This document shows, piece after piece, positions 36,908 to 45,474 of a stretch of DNA of 64,000 nt. This DNA is from CAWHJN01 sp963829705 (GTDB lineage: Bacteria; Bacteroidota; Rhodothermia; Rhodothermales; BA12): NCBI GenBank assembly GCA_963829705.1, contig CAWHJN010000001.1, positions 434,001-498,000 of the forward strand. The letters run 5' to 3'. Below the pieces are notes generated by a model. That model was not told the origin of the DNA and ran no database searches. It was given only the letters and a program-made list of their open reading frames with translations. Position 1 is the first letter of the stretch. Every line of letters begins with the position of its first letter. The position numbers and the translations under genes were made by a program.

Positions 36908-37825
36908 TCAGGTCTCTCCCCACGCTCGCACCGCCGCCACGGCATCTGTGAACCGCGCCACGCCGGGCCGGTGCGCCTGCCCGGTGCGCCGGATGCCGGG
37001 AAACGGACTGAACCCACGCCGGGCGTAGACGCGTGCAGGCAGCGAGGCGCAGAACCCCTCGACCTCGCGGATGTCCGCGTATTCGACCCAGCGGACGTGG
37101 CCCGGACGCTGCGCCTCGGGCGCGCCGCGTGTAACGAGGAGCGAGTCGTCGTCGAGTTCGGCGAGGGGCAGGCGGGCCTTGCGGGCGAAAGCGGCCATCA
37201 TCCGCACCGAGGCGCGCAGCGCGTGCGAGGCGGGGAAGCGGCCGCGGAATTCGGCGCACGCCGCGAGGTAAGCGTCGGGCGAGAGGCGTTGAGGGGCAAA
37301 GACCACGCGCACGCACCGGGCCGATGCACCTTCGTAGAGCAGCAGGTCTTCGGCGAGGTCTTCGCGCGTGTCGGCGTTCTCCTTGCCGTCGAGCACGGCG
37401 ACGGGCAGCGGATGGAAAACGTCGCGGGGCGCGTCAGGGTCGAAGGCCGTGAACACGCGACGCGCTTCGCCACGGGCCGGCAGCAGGGACACGTCGGCGC
37501 TATCCAGGAAGGCTCGCGTCAGGTCGAACAGCGGATCGTCCGGGAGTTCGACGCGCCAGCCTTCGGCAGCGAGGGCGATGGTTTCGGCCAGCCCACAGAG
37601 CGGCTGGTGGTCTTCCGAGACGAGACGCACCGTTTCGGCGCGCTCGCCCATGTTCTCCTCCACGTCGAACCCGGCCAGCGCCGTCATCTGCTCGTTGAGG
37701 GCGAAAGCGATCTGCGCTTCGGTAAACAGGCCCGTCGCCTCGAACGCGGCAGCGGCGGCGTCCCGGTCGGGGTGCGCGTCATCCGTCCATGCCTCGGCGG
37801 TGGCCCGCAGCCGCTCGGCGTCCAT
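36908..37825 (-). CDS. Putative acyl-CoA reductase (LuxC-like) protein
   Basis: A 305-residue cytoplasmic protein. The C-terminal half (PVAVLDGKENADTREDLAED, then LLLYEGASARCVRVVFAP) resembles the LuxC / acyl-CoA reductase family, in which a Cys in a similar position forms the acyl intermediate. The N-terminal part (FTEAQIAFALNEQMTAL) is also reminiscent of Bacteroidota acyl-CoA reductases, but it is shorter and the substrate-binding core is not confidently seen. It is the last gene of the minus-strand operon, four bases after the thioredoxin-like gene. The family call is tentative. Confidence 0.45.
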   Translation of the reverse strand: MDAERLRATAEAWTDDAHPDRDAAAAAFEATGLFTEAQIAFALNEQMTALAGFDVEENMGERAETVRLVSEDHQPLCGLAETIALAAEGWRVELPDDPLFDLTRAFLDSADVSLLPARGEARRVFTAFDPDAPRDVFHPLPVAVLDGKENADTREDLAEDLLLYEGASARCVRVVFAPQRLSPDAYLAACAEFRGRFPASHALRASVRMMAAFARKARLPLAELDDDSLLVTRGAPEAQRPGHVRWVEYADIREVEGFCASLPARVYARRGFSPFPGIRRTGQAHRPGVARFTDAVAAVRAWGET

Positions 37826-37829
37826 GCCG

Positions 37830-38417
37830 TCAGTACGAGATGAGGCAGCCCAGCGCCTCGCTGCGCGGGGTGGCAGGCGCGTTGCCCGCGGCTCCGGCGT
37901 CGAGGGCGTCGCGCAGAAAGTGGCTCGACACCGAGGCAGCGTCGGAGGGCTTGTCGTCGATGGCCCCGACGTAGGCGAGCGAACGGTTTCCGTCGAAGAC
38001 GAAGACCTGCGGGGCGCGCTTTGCGCCGAGGGCTTTCGCAAACGCGGCGTCGCTGTCGAGGATGTAGGGCAGCGTCCATTTTTTCTCGGCGTAGCGTGCC
38101 TTCGAGGCGTCTGCGCTTTCCGCCGCCGCGCCCGGACCGTACGAGTTGACGAGGGCGAAGCGGTAGCCCTTCGCCCCGTAGGCCCTGGCGAGGTCGAGCA
38201 GGCGCGCTTCGTAGCGGTCCACCCAGGCGCACTTGTTGGCCCAGAAGACGACGACGAGGCCTTTTTCGCCCGCGAGCGAAGTCATCGTGGCGGACGAGCC
38301 GTCGGCGGCGGAGAAGGTCTGATCGGCGAGCGGCAGCGGGCTGCCGAGGGGAAGCTCCTGCGCCTGCACGGCGACCGGAAGCATGACGAGAGCGAAGAGG
38401 AGTAAGGCTGACTTCAT
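37830..38417 (-). CDS. Periplasmic thioredoxin-like (redoxin) protein
   Basis: A 195-residue exported protein (signal peptide ending VAVQAQ) with a thioredoxin fold of the AhpC/TSA-like type found as 'thioredoxin family' proteins in Bacteroidota. The redox region VVFWANKCAWVDRYEARL has a single Cys where CxxC enzymes have two. A cis-Pro strand (KRAPQVFVFDGN) follows and the C terminus ends in GCLISY with a second Cys. It may be a one-Cys peroxiredoxin-like or non-CxxC redox protein. Its ATG overlaps the stop of the upstream TlpA lipoprotein gene as ATGA. Confidence 0.8.
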   Translation of the reverse strand: MKSALLLFALVMLPVAVQAQELPLGSPLPLADQTFSAADGSSATMTSLAGEKGLVVVFWANKCAWVDRYEARLLDLARAYGAKGYRFALVNSYGPGAAAESADASKARYAEKKWTLPYILDSDAAFAKALGAKRAPQVFVFDGNRSLAYVGAIDDKPSDAASVSSHFLRDALDAGAAGNAPATPRSEALGCLISY

Positions 38418-38989
38418 GACGAAGAGGAGTTGAGAAGGGTTAAAACGCGCTGCCGCAGGCCCTCGTACGTGACCGTGCTTTTGATGACGGCGGCTTTGGC
38501 ATCGTCGGGGCCATAGACGATGGTGGTAGGCAGCTCCCCCATCCAGCCGTCGTCGAAGGCGGCGATGAAATCGTCGTCTTTCTCGTCTTTGAGAAACGAG
38601 ACGCCGCGCGCGCCCTGCTCTTGCAGAAACAGCAGCGCGTCGGGCTCCTGGTCGAGGAAATCGGCGGAGACGAACACCACCTCGACGCCCTGATCGCGCA
38701 TCTCGCGCTGCAAGCGGACGAGGTGAGGGAATTCCTCGCGGCACGGCACGCACCACGTCGCCCAGAAGTTGACGATTTTGACCTTCGCCGGGGAGTCGGC
38801 GACGTACTCGAGCACCTCGCTGGAGGTCGCGTGCCGCAACTCGATGTCCGTGGCGGCAGACGGCGGGTTAACGGTCTGCCCGGCATCCGACTCCACGGCA
38901 TCCGCGACGGGCGGAAGTGCGGCGTCGGTGGCTTCGGGTTCGGCGCGGCAGGCGGCGAGCACGAGCAGCGAGAGGACGAGAAAACGCAT
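38414..38989 (-). CDS. TlpA-like thioredoxin lipoprotein
   Basis: A 191-residue lipoprotein: signal plus lipobox (LSLLVLAAC), a linker rich in Ala/Pro/Glu, then a TlpA-type thioredoxin domain with WCVPC in VNFWATWCVPCREEFPHL. The cis-Pro region is GELPTTIVYG. It probably faces the periplasm and keeps cysteines of envelope proteins reduced. The start is set at 38989 for the lipobox. It is followed by a one-base-offset ATGA overlap with the redoxin gene, so the two redox proteins are co-translated and may work as a pair. Confidence 0.85.
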   Translation of the reverse strand: MRFLVLSLLVLAACRAEPEATDAALPPVADAVESDAGQTVNPPSAATDIELRHATSSEVLEYVADSPAKVKIVNFWATWCVPCREEFPHLVRLQREMRDQGVEVVFVSADFLDQEPDALLFLQEQGARGVSFLKDEKDDDFIAAFDDGWMGELPTTIVYGPDDAKAAVIKSTVTYEGLRQRVLTLLNSSSS

Positions 38990-39034
38990 GGGCAAGAAAC
39001 GGGGATTCTTGCTCCGCAACCCACCCCGGTGCCC

Positions 39035-40702
39035 TCAGTTTCCCCGTTGCGGGACTCTCCAGATCGGGTAGGTGCCGCCTGCTTTCAGCGTATCCCCGAA
39101 AAAGCCCCAGTCCACCAGTCCGTCGTCGGACCGCGGTTCGAGGAGGTAGACGATCAGGCGCGCGAGCGGGCCAGCCACGTCCACGCGGAGGGTGTTCTCG
39201 GGGATGGCGCGCTCCTCCGCGCGGTACGAGCCGAAAACTTCCTGCTCGTTGACGCCCTGAAACGCGCGCGGCGAGACGCGCACCGAGTCGATGGCGAAGA
39301 CCTCGACGCGCTGATCTCCCACTTGCGCGGGCGTGGTCTGGATGCCGTGGAAGGCCAGGTTTTCGAGCACGCGGGTTTCGCTTTCGGGAATGAGGTAGGC
39401 GGCGGGCGCGACGGTGGTTTCGCTCGCGGCGAACGTCGTGAAGTCCAGCATCGCGCGGGGCGTTACGTCGTCGGTGCGGAGGAACATGGGCGCGCCCGAG
39501 AACGGGTTGCGCTCCCTCGTCACGTCGCCCACGAGAATCGTCGTCGTGTCCGGCGGCGCAAACGTGCTCCTGACGGCCATCGGCGTGCCGACGATGGAGC
39601 GGGCGTCGGCAGCCCGGGTGAGCGCGACGATCTCGTCGGTATGGTCGGCGGCGTACGTCAGGATCTCCTCGACGAACGCACGCGTGACGGCGATGCGGTC
39701 CTCGAAGGTGATGTACGCATACGCCTCGCTGAGGATGGCGACGCGGTTCCGCAGGCCCACGTAGCTGTTGTTGAAGCGGGGCCGGTGGTCGAAGGTGTAC
39801 CATCCCGGCGAATCGGCTTTCGGGCGCTGCTCGAAGCCGTCGAAGTTGCCGTAGTGGTACGACTCCCACCCGCCGTCGGCGCGCATCGTCCGGGCGACGG
39901 CGGGGAGCAATTCGCCGCGCAGAAAGGCGACGATGGCGGGGTCGGTGTCGGGGTTGAGGGGCGGCGAGTACGTGAGGTGGTAGCCGTGGAACGAACCGTC
40001 GGACGTGTGGAGATCGAGCGTCACCTGCGGGTCGTAGTCGGTGAGCAGCCGGGCGAAGTTGCGCGCCTCGGAGCTCGCCAGCTTCATGTGGTCGCGGTTG
40101 AGGTCGAAGCCCTGCGCGTTGGGCCGCTGCCCCATTCCGCCGGTCGGGCCGTGCTGGTAGGGCCGGTTGTAGAGATTGACGCGCTCGTTGCCATCGGCGT
40201 TGTAGATGGGCGTGAACAGGATGACGAGATCGTCGAACCAGTCGGCGTGTTCGCCCTGTGCGATCGACCGGAGGATTTCCAGCACGGCCTCCTTCCCCTC
40301 TACCTCGCCCGCGTGGATGTTGCCTTGCACGAGCACGCGCAGCTTGCCGGTGGCGCGGATGGCCTCGGGCGAGGCATCCGCCACGTCTCCCGCGACGACG
40401 AGCGGCATCTCCCGGCCCTCGATGGTGTAGCCGTAGCGCGTCAAGTGCAGACGCGGCGACGCATCGGTGACGGCTTCGACGAACGCCATCACATCGGCAT
40501 AGCGCGAGGTTTCGACGTAGTCCGTGCGCTCGGGACGGGTACGGAGATCGGCGAGCGGCTGCGCGGTGGCGGATGCGACGACGAGCAGGCCGAAAGCGAA
40601 AAGAAGTGGATGCTTCCACGATCTGTTCGCCTGGTCTTTCAACCCCACCCGCTTCGCGGGAGCCTCCTCAAGGGGTCGGTTTACGTTGCGTAGGTGCATC
40701 AT
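39035..40702 (-). CDS. Secreted M14-type zinc carboxypeptidase-like protein
   Basis: A 555-codon frame for a metallocarboxypeptidase of the M14 family. The zinc motif NIHAGEVEGKE (His, Glu) is followed by NADGNERVNL, GFDLNRDHMKL and the third ligand in LDLHTSDGSFHGYH. A signal peptide (HPLLFAFGLLVVASATAQ) starts only at about residue 31. The residues before it (EEAPAKRVGLKDQ) are encoded by a REP-like palindrome, so the natural start may be the GTG at 40648 or TTG at 40642 instead of the ATG at 40702. It is three bases downstream of the SNF symporter gene, consistent with peptide digestion coupled to amino acid uptake. Confidence 0.88.
   Translation of the reverse strand: MMHLRNVNRPLEEAPAKRVGLKDQANRSWKHPLLFAFGLLVVASATAQPLADLRTRPERTDYVETSRYADVMAFVEAVTDASPRLHLTRYGYTIEGREMPLVVAGDVADASPEAIRATGKLRVLVQGNIHAGEVEGKEAVLEILRSIAQGEHADWFDDLVILFTPIYNADGNERVNLYNRPYQHGPTGGMGQRPNAQGFDLNRDHMKLASSEARNFARLLTDYDPQVTLDLHTSDGSFHGYHLTYSPPLNPDTDPAIVAFLRGELLPAVARTMRADGGWESYHYGNFDGFEQRPKADSPGWYTFDHRPRFNNSYVGLRNRVAILSEAYAYITFEDRIAVTRAFVEEILTYAADHTDEIVALTRAADARSIVGTPMAVRSTFAPPDTTTILVGDVTRERNPFSGAPMFLRTDDVTPRAMLDFTTFAASETTVAPAAYLIPESETRVLENLAFHGIQTTPAQVGDQRVEVFAIDSVRVSPRAFQGVNEQEVFGSYRAEERAIPENTLRVDVAGPLARLIVYLLEPRSDDGLVDWGFFGDTLKAGGTYPIWRVPQRGN
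40641..40676. repeat. REP-like palindrome inside the 5' coding end of the M14 gene
   Basis: An inner CCCGC-TTC-GCGGG hairpin (40648-40660) is enclosed by ACCCC and GGGGT arms (40642-40676). Its layout is typical of dispersed palindromes, and it covers the codons between the annotated ATG and the signal peptide. Confidence 0.5.
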
Positions 40703-40705
40703 GGC

Positions 40706-42202
40706 TTATCGGGTTTCGGGACCGAGGCTGCGCTGCATCAGCCAGCGGTTGAGGAGCAGGAAAAGGACCATCACCACGCCCCACTGCACGAGGCACGACA
40801 TCAGGCTGTACGGCTCGAAGGGATCGTACCACGCCGAGGTGAAGTCGGCCGTCGTCGCCAGAAACATCCACCAGACGAGCAGCACGAGGGCCTGTACGGG
40901 CACGACGTACGCGATGAGCACGTCCCAGAGCTTTCCGGGCCGCAGGTCGCCGGGCGACTCGACGTGCGCTTCGCGGAAACGCCGCGCGCCGTACTGACGG
41001 ACGACGAGCGCGAAGAACGCCCCGGAAATCATCAGCGCCACGCCCCACACGAAATCCTGATTGCCGAGCATGTTGAGGTTGATGGCCGACGGAATGCCGA
41101 ACAGGAACCCCGCCACGGCGACGCCCACGACGGCGCGCGAGCGCGGGATTTTGAGATCCACGAGCACACGCGAGGCGAGTTCGATCATCGACAAGAGGGA
41201 CGACAGCGCGGCGAACGACAGGCCGAGGAAGAACAGAACGGCGAACGTTTTGCCGAACGGCATCTGCGCGAAAAGCTGCGGCATCCAGACGAACGTGAGG
41301 CCCGTCGAGGCGGGGCCGGACGAACGCATGACACCGAGCACGTCGGTCTGGCTCATCGTCGCCCCGAGCGTCGAGAAGACCGTCGCAAAGATCATCGTCG
41401 CAGCGAGCAGCGACACCGTGTTGTTGCCGATGCCGGTGATGAGGGCGTTTTTGACGACCGAGTCCTCGCGGCGCATGTAGGTGGCGTAGGCCAGGATGAG
41501 GCCCCAGCCCGCGCCCGTGTCCCAGGCGTTCTGCGTCAGCGCTTCGAGCCACACGCGCGGTTCGGCGAGTGTGGCCCAGTCGGGCGTGAACAGGTACGCG
41601 ATGCCCGCGCCCGCGCCCGGCAGCGTGACGGCGCGGAGGACGCACACGAGCACGATGACGAGCAGCGTGGGCACGAGAAACGTGTTGGCTTTCTCGATGG
41701 AGCGGACGCCCTTGAAGACGAGCGCGCCGCCGATGAGCATGGCGAGCGCGTGCGTGAAGACCGGCCAGCTGCTCGCCTGGTAGCCGTTCCACACGGCCAT
41801 CGACGTGTCGAGCGTGACGGGCAGATCTCCCGTCGTCATCGCCGCGAGGTAGTAGAAACACCAGCCCGTGACGACGCTGTAGTAGAACATCACCGCCGTC
41901 GCCACAAACGCCACGAACGCGCCCATCCAGCCTCTGCCACGCCCGCCCATCATCCCGAAGGCGGCGACGGGGCCTTTGCGCGTGGCCCGCCCCATCGCGT
42001 ATTCGACGATGATGAGCGGAATCGACCAGGTGACGAGAAAGACGATCCACGCCACGATGAACGCGCCGCCGCCGTCGTCCCCGGCGTTGTTGGCGACGAT
42101 GCGCGGAAAGCGCCAGATGTTGCCCGTGCCCACGGCGATGCCAAGCGCGCTGAGGATCAGCCCGAGACGCGACGAGAAGAACGGTTGTTGCGGCGTGCTC
42201 AT
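40706..42202 (-). CDS. Sodium-dependent neurotransmitter:sodium symporter family (SNF) amino acid transporter
   Basis: A 498-residue transporter of the LeuT/NSS fold. The TM1 signature SALGIAVGTGNIWRFPRIVA forms the sodium/substrate site. TM6-8 (GAGWGLILAYATYMRRED and LGLSFAALSSLLSMIE) are recognisable, and about 11-12 hydrophobic segments occur in total. Such proteins import amino acids with sodium; the exact substrate is unknown. Start 42202 overlaps the stop of the penicillin acylase gene as ATGA, so it is coupled to an amidase upstream and a peptidase downstream. Together these suggest uptake of hydrolysis products. Confidence 0.92.
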   Translation of the reverse strand: MSTPQQPFFSSRLGLILSALGIAVGTGNIWRFPRIVANNAGDDGGGAFIVAWIVFLVTWSIPLIIVEYAMGRATRKGPVAAFGMMGGRGRGWMGAFVAFVATAVMFYYSVVTGWCFYYLAAMTTGDLPVTLDTSMAVWNGYQASSWPVFTHALAMLIGGALVFKGVRSIEKANTFLVPTLLVIVLVCVLRAVTLPGAGAGIAYLFTPDWATLAEPRVWLEALTQNAWDTGAGWGLILAYATYMRREDSVVKNALITGIGNNTVSLLAATMIFATVFSTLGATMSQTDVLGVMRSSGPASTGLTFVWMPQLFAQMPFGKTFAVLFFLGLSFAALSSLLSMIELASRVLVDLKIPRSRAVVGVAVAGFLFGIPSAINLNMLGNQDFVWGVALMISGAFFALVVRQYGARRFREAHVESPGDLRPGKLWDVLIAYVVPVQALVLLVWWMFLATTADFTSAWYDPFEPYSLMSCLVQWGVVMVLFLLLNRWLMQRSLGPETR

Positions 42203-43503
42203 CGGCGGTCGGCGGGGGTCAGGTGCAGGCGGTGCGTCACGCGGTCGGCGGGAATGGCGTCGGCGGACGGCGGACGGTAGAGCGCGTAGGGCTCGAAGCG
42301 CAGAAAACGGTCGAGGTGCAGGTCGTAGAACTTCGAGAACGGATCGCCGCTCTGCCCGCCCGGATACACGCCGAAGGCCTCGACGGGCGTTTTCGAGAAG
42401 TCCACGACCACGCGCCACGACGCGCTGTGGGTCGTGCGGAGGCCCGACGCGGGCGAGAGCGTTTCGGAAAAGCCGGGGTACTCGAACGGTCCGCGCCACA
42501 GCGCTGTAAGCGCGTCGCTCTGCGTGAGGTGGCGGAAAATCACGCCGTGGTGATCACCCCAGCGCCACGCCTCGGGATTCCAGCCGTAGCGCGCGTCGAG
42601 CGTGTCGGCGGTCTGGGCGAGGGCGACGCGCAGGAGGTCGGCGGCGCGCTCGACCTCGGGCGTACCCGGGCGGTCGAGCCATTTGCTGCCGGGATCGTCG
42701 CGCAGCAGCACGAGGTGCGGCGTCACGGAAGGCTCACGGATGCGGAAAACGGACTCGTCCCACGTGACGGCGTCGAGGGCGCGGACGAAGAAGTACAGCA
42801 CGGTGGGCTCGGGGCGGCCTGTGTCGGTGTCGCCGTCCCACGCCACCAGCATCCGGCGGAGCGTGTCGGCGCGGGGCGGGAGGTTTTGCAGCGTGTCGAG
42901 CAAGGGCGCGAGCAGCACCTGATGCATCGCCCGCACGTCAGACTGGTACGCGATCAAGTCCTCGACGGTGTGCCGACTTTTGCCGCGCAGCAGCGTGTCG
43001 ATGCGGAGCGAGCGCAGGTTGCTGTACCAGTCGCGCCCGAGGTAATACGGGTACGCGGCGTCGGCGGGGTCCTGGTTGGTCGAACTCAGGAAGCCCTGGG
43101 CCGGGTCGATGGCGTGCGGAAGCTGCTCGAAGGGCACGCGCCCGATCCAGCGCGTGCGGCTCGTAGAACCGTCGCGCACGCCCACGCCGCTGCTGTCGGC
43201 GCGCACGGGCAGGTGGCCCGTCGAGCGGATGGCGATGCGCCCATCCCTTCCGGCGTATAAAATGTTCTGCATGGGCGTGTCCCACGAACGCAGCGCCTCC
43301 TCGAAGGCGGCGTACGTCGTCGCGTGGTTCATGCCCCAGAGCGCTTCGAGCGTGCGGCTCGGCTCGTGGGCCGTCCACCGGATGGCGATCCAGCGGTCGC
43401 CGACGCGCTGCACCGGCCCGAAGTGCGTGTAGCGCAGCGTGTCGATGCGCGCCGCGCCGCCGAGCACGTTCATCGTATCTGCGTCGTCACGAAGTCGTGC
43501 CAC
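42199..43503 (-). CDS. Penicillin acylase family protein, C-terminal part
   Basis: This 434-codon frame encodes the rest of the beta chain of an N-terminal-nucleophile amidase. It contains YTHFGPVQRVGDRWIAIRW, DTPMQNILYAGRDGRIAIRS, GHLPVRAD and a WRVVVDFS segment. It is in a different frame from the N-terminal part; about 12 codons overlap, and one base added near 43474-43492 joins them into an enzyme of about 810 residues. Read in this frame alone it has no signal peptide or nucleophile and would be inactive. It precedes the SNF gene, overlapping by four bases. Confidence 0.85.
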   Translation of the reverse strand: MARLRDDADTMNVLGGAARIDTLRYTHFGPVQRVGDRWIAIRWTAHEPSRTLEALWGMNHATTYAAFEEALRSWDTPMQNILYAGRDGRIAIRSTGHLPVRADSSGVGVRDGSTSRTRWIGRVPFEQLPHAIDPAQGFLSSTNQDPADAAYPYYLGRDWYSNLRSLRIDTLLRGKSRHTVEDLIAYQSDVRAMHQVLLAPLLDTLQNLPPRADTLRRMLVAWDGDTDTGRPEPTVLYFFVRALDAVTWDESVFRIREPSVTPHLVLLRDDPGSKWLDRPGTPEVERAADLLRVALAQTADTLDARYGWNPEAWRWGDHHGVIFRHLTQSDALTALWRGPFEYPGFSETLSPASGLRTTHSASWRVVVDFSKTPVEAFGVYPGGQSGDPFSKFYDLHLDRFLRFEPYALYRPPSADAIPADRVTHRLHLTPADRR

Positions 43504-44636
43504 AGCCCGTCATAGAGATACTGCGTCCCGGCAGGGTTGACGGTCAGCGCGTAGTGGTCGATCTGATCCGCGCCCGTGTTGGTGAAGGTCCAGCCGAGGT
43601 GGTCGTTGAAGGCCTCGACAGGCAGCGGCGCGCCGGGCACGGCCACGCCGTAGCTGTTCATCGTCGGCGTGACGAGGTGCGCCTCGTACCAGATGGCGGG
43701 CAACGTGAGTTGCAGGTGCATGTCGCCGGCCAGAATTGGCATCCCTGTGGCCGACCGCGCCCCGGCGACGGCCCAGTTGTTGGAGCCTTTGCCGGGGATA
43801 AATCCTTCGGCCAGCCCCGTCAACTTCCGGGCAAGCGTGTCGGCGGGGTACGGCTCGACGCGCCGGTCGGGCGCCGCGCCGCCGCCAGGCGTGGGCACGA
43901 TGGGCACGACGAGAGGCGAGTGCTCGGGGAAGAGCCTGTCGAAGCTGGCTGCGTCCATCTTCGCGCGGACGGCGCTCAGTTCAGGCTCGCGCTCGTCGTA
44001 CGACAGGTTGTGGGCCATGTACTGGAGCATCCGCAGCGTCTGCAGCGGCGACCACCGATCCGGCGTGTAGCCGAGAAGCTGGAATTCGAGCGGCAGGTCG
44101 TTCGGGGCGAGCGCGTCGAGGTAGGCGTTGACGCCTTCGGCGTACCACGTCAGCACGTCGAGTGCGACGCCTCCCTCCTCTTCGATGCGCGCCAGGTTGC
44201 GCCGCGCGCCCCAGTCCATGCCGGTTTCGCGGAGCGAGCGGTCGTAGTCGAGCGCGGCCTCGCCCACGGCCTCTGACAGCCGCCCCGACGCCACACGGGG
44301 AATGAAATCCATCTGAAACAGCCGGTCCTGCGCCGTCACGTAGCCGAAGGCGCGGATGGCGTCGCGGTCGGACTGCGCGTAGATGTGCGGCACGCCGCGT
44401 TCGTCGCGCACGACCTCGACCGTTCCATCCAGCCCCGCCAGCGCGAAACCGGCCTCGCCGGAGCGGTCAGTGTGGCGGGCGTGGCGGTACAGGCCGTCCA
44501 CCGGGTCGAGCAACGCCGCCAGCGGAGGCTGCCCGGTGATGCGTGTGCCGCCCGCGGCGAGTAGTGCGGCCAGCAATGCCAGCGTCCCCACGAGCACGAC
44601 GAGGAGGCGCAGGCGCGAAGGAGGGCGTCGGCGCAT
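43470..44636 (-). CDS. Penicillin acylase family protein, N-terminal part
   Basis: It starts with a membrane or signal segment (LLVVLVGTLALLAALLAAGG) and the alpha-chain pattern DGTVEVVRDERGVPHIYAQS. The autoproteolytic nucleophile Ser285 is in PGKGSNNWAVAG, where family members cleave to expose an N-terminal Ser. Further beta-chain sequence continues to 43470, where it hits a stop in the wrong frame. These enzymes hydrolyse amide bonds of acylated substrates such as penicillins, N-acyl homoserine lactones or aculeacins; the substrate is not predictable. Start 44636 lies four bases after the parA stop. Confidence 0.88.
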   Translation of the reverse strand: MRRRPPSRLRLLVVLVGTLALLAALLAAGGTRITGQPPLAALLDPVDGLYRHARHTDRSGEAGFALAGLDGTVEVVRDERGVPHIYAQSDRDAIRAFGYVTAQDRLFQMDFIPRVASGRLSEAVGEAALDYDRSLRETGMDWGARRNLARIEEEGGVALDVLTWYAEGVNAYLDALAPNDLPLEFQLLGYTPDRWSPLQTLRMLQYMAHNLSYDEREPELSAVRAKMDAASFDRLFPEHSPLVVPIVPTPGGGAAPDRRVEPYPADTLARKLTGLAEGFIPGKGSNNWAVAGARSATGMPILAGDMHLQLTLPAIWYEAHLVTPTMNSYGVAVPGAPLPVEAFNDHLGWTFTNTGADQIDHYALTVNPAGTQYLYDGLWHDFVTTQIR

Positions 44637-44640
44637 GGCG

Positions 44641-45474
44641 TCAGGAAGCGTGAGCGACGGCGGTGGCAAGCTGTGCGTGCTCGGACGGGTCGCGCCCCGG
44701 AATCTGCGTCCGCAGCCCGCCTTTGGCCATGATGCCCGTCAGTTCGTCCACCGCGTTCGCGTAGTCGCGCGCGCCACGCGCGTACGGGTCGTGGTCGAAA
44801 ACCGTCGTGCCCGTCGGGTAGTGGTTCGAGAGTGACGTGGACGTGCGGATAACGCTCCGCATGACGCAGGGGCCGTAGAAATGCCGCAGCGTTTTGCGGT
44901 ACGCCGCGTGGCTGGCCTTGCGGGCATCCACCTGCGTGAAGAGGAACAGCGGGTCGGTGAGGTCCGGGTTGAGCTTCGACTGGACGAGGCGGACGGTCTG
45001 GAACGTCTGCTCCGCACCCAGCACAGGCTGGTGCTCGGGCGTGACGGGGACGAGGCAGAAGCGGCTGGCGACGAGCGCATTGAGGCTGAAGACCGTCACC
45101 GCCGCCGCCGTGTCGAAGAGCACCACGTCGTACTCGGGCACCGTCGTGAGCGCCTCGCGGACGTAGAGCACATCCGTGGGCTTGTTGAGCTGGCGCATGA
45201 GGTGCGTCAGCTTGTACGACGCGGGCAAGAGGTCGAAGCCGTTCATCTGCACGACGGGCACGTCCGGCAAACTGCGCCCGAGGTCGAACAGCGCCATCGA
45301 CGACGCTTCGGGGGCCGGCTCCTCCACGCCCACGGTGCGCGAGAGAAAGCCCTGCGGGTCGAGGTCGATGAGCAGCGTGCGCCGGCCGCTCAGGCCCAGT
45401 GCGGCGGCCACGTTGAGGGCCGTGGTGGTCTTGCCTGTTCCGCCTTTGTGGTTGCAGATGGTGAGGACGATCAT
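44641..45474 (-). CDS. ParA/Soj family ATPase without ParB partner
   Basis: A 277-residue deviant-Walker ATPase. The P-loop is CNHKGGTGKTTTALNVAAAL and switch I is LIDLDPQGFLSRTVGV. DTAAAVTVFSLNAL and TQVDARKASHAA follow. Chromosomal ParA normally sits beside parB; here it heads an operon with penicillin acylase, SNF transporter and M14 peptidase genes, and no parB is found in the window. It could be an orphan positioning ATPase, for example for envelope or chemotaxis-like clusters, or a partitioning protein whose partner is elsewhere. Start 45474 fits the family. Confidence 0.88.
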   Translation of the reverse strand: MIVLTICNHKGGTGKTTTALNVAAALGLSGRRTLLIDLDPQGFLSRTVGVEEPAPEASSMALFDLGRSLPDVPVVQMNGFDLLPASYKLTHLMRQLNKPTDVLYVREALTTVPEYDVVLFDTAAAVTVFSLNALVASRFCLVPVTPEHQPVLGAEQTFQTVRLVQSKLNPDLTDPLFLFTQVDARKASHAAYRKTLRHFYGPCVMRSVIRTSTSLSNHYPTGTTVFDHDPYARGARDYANAVDELTGIMAKGGLRTQIPGRDPSEHAQLATAVAHAS

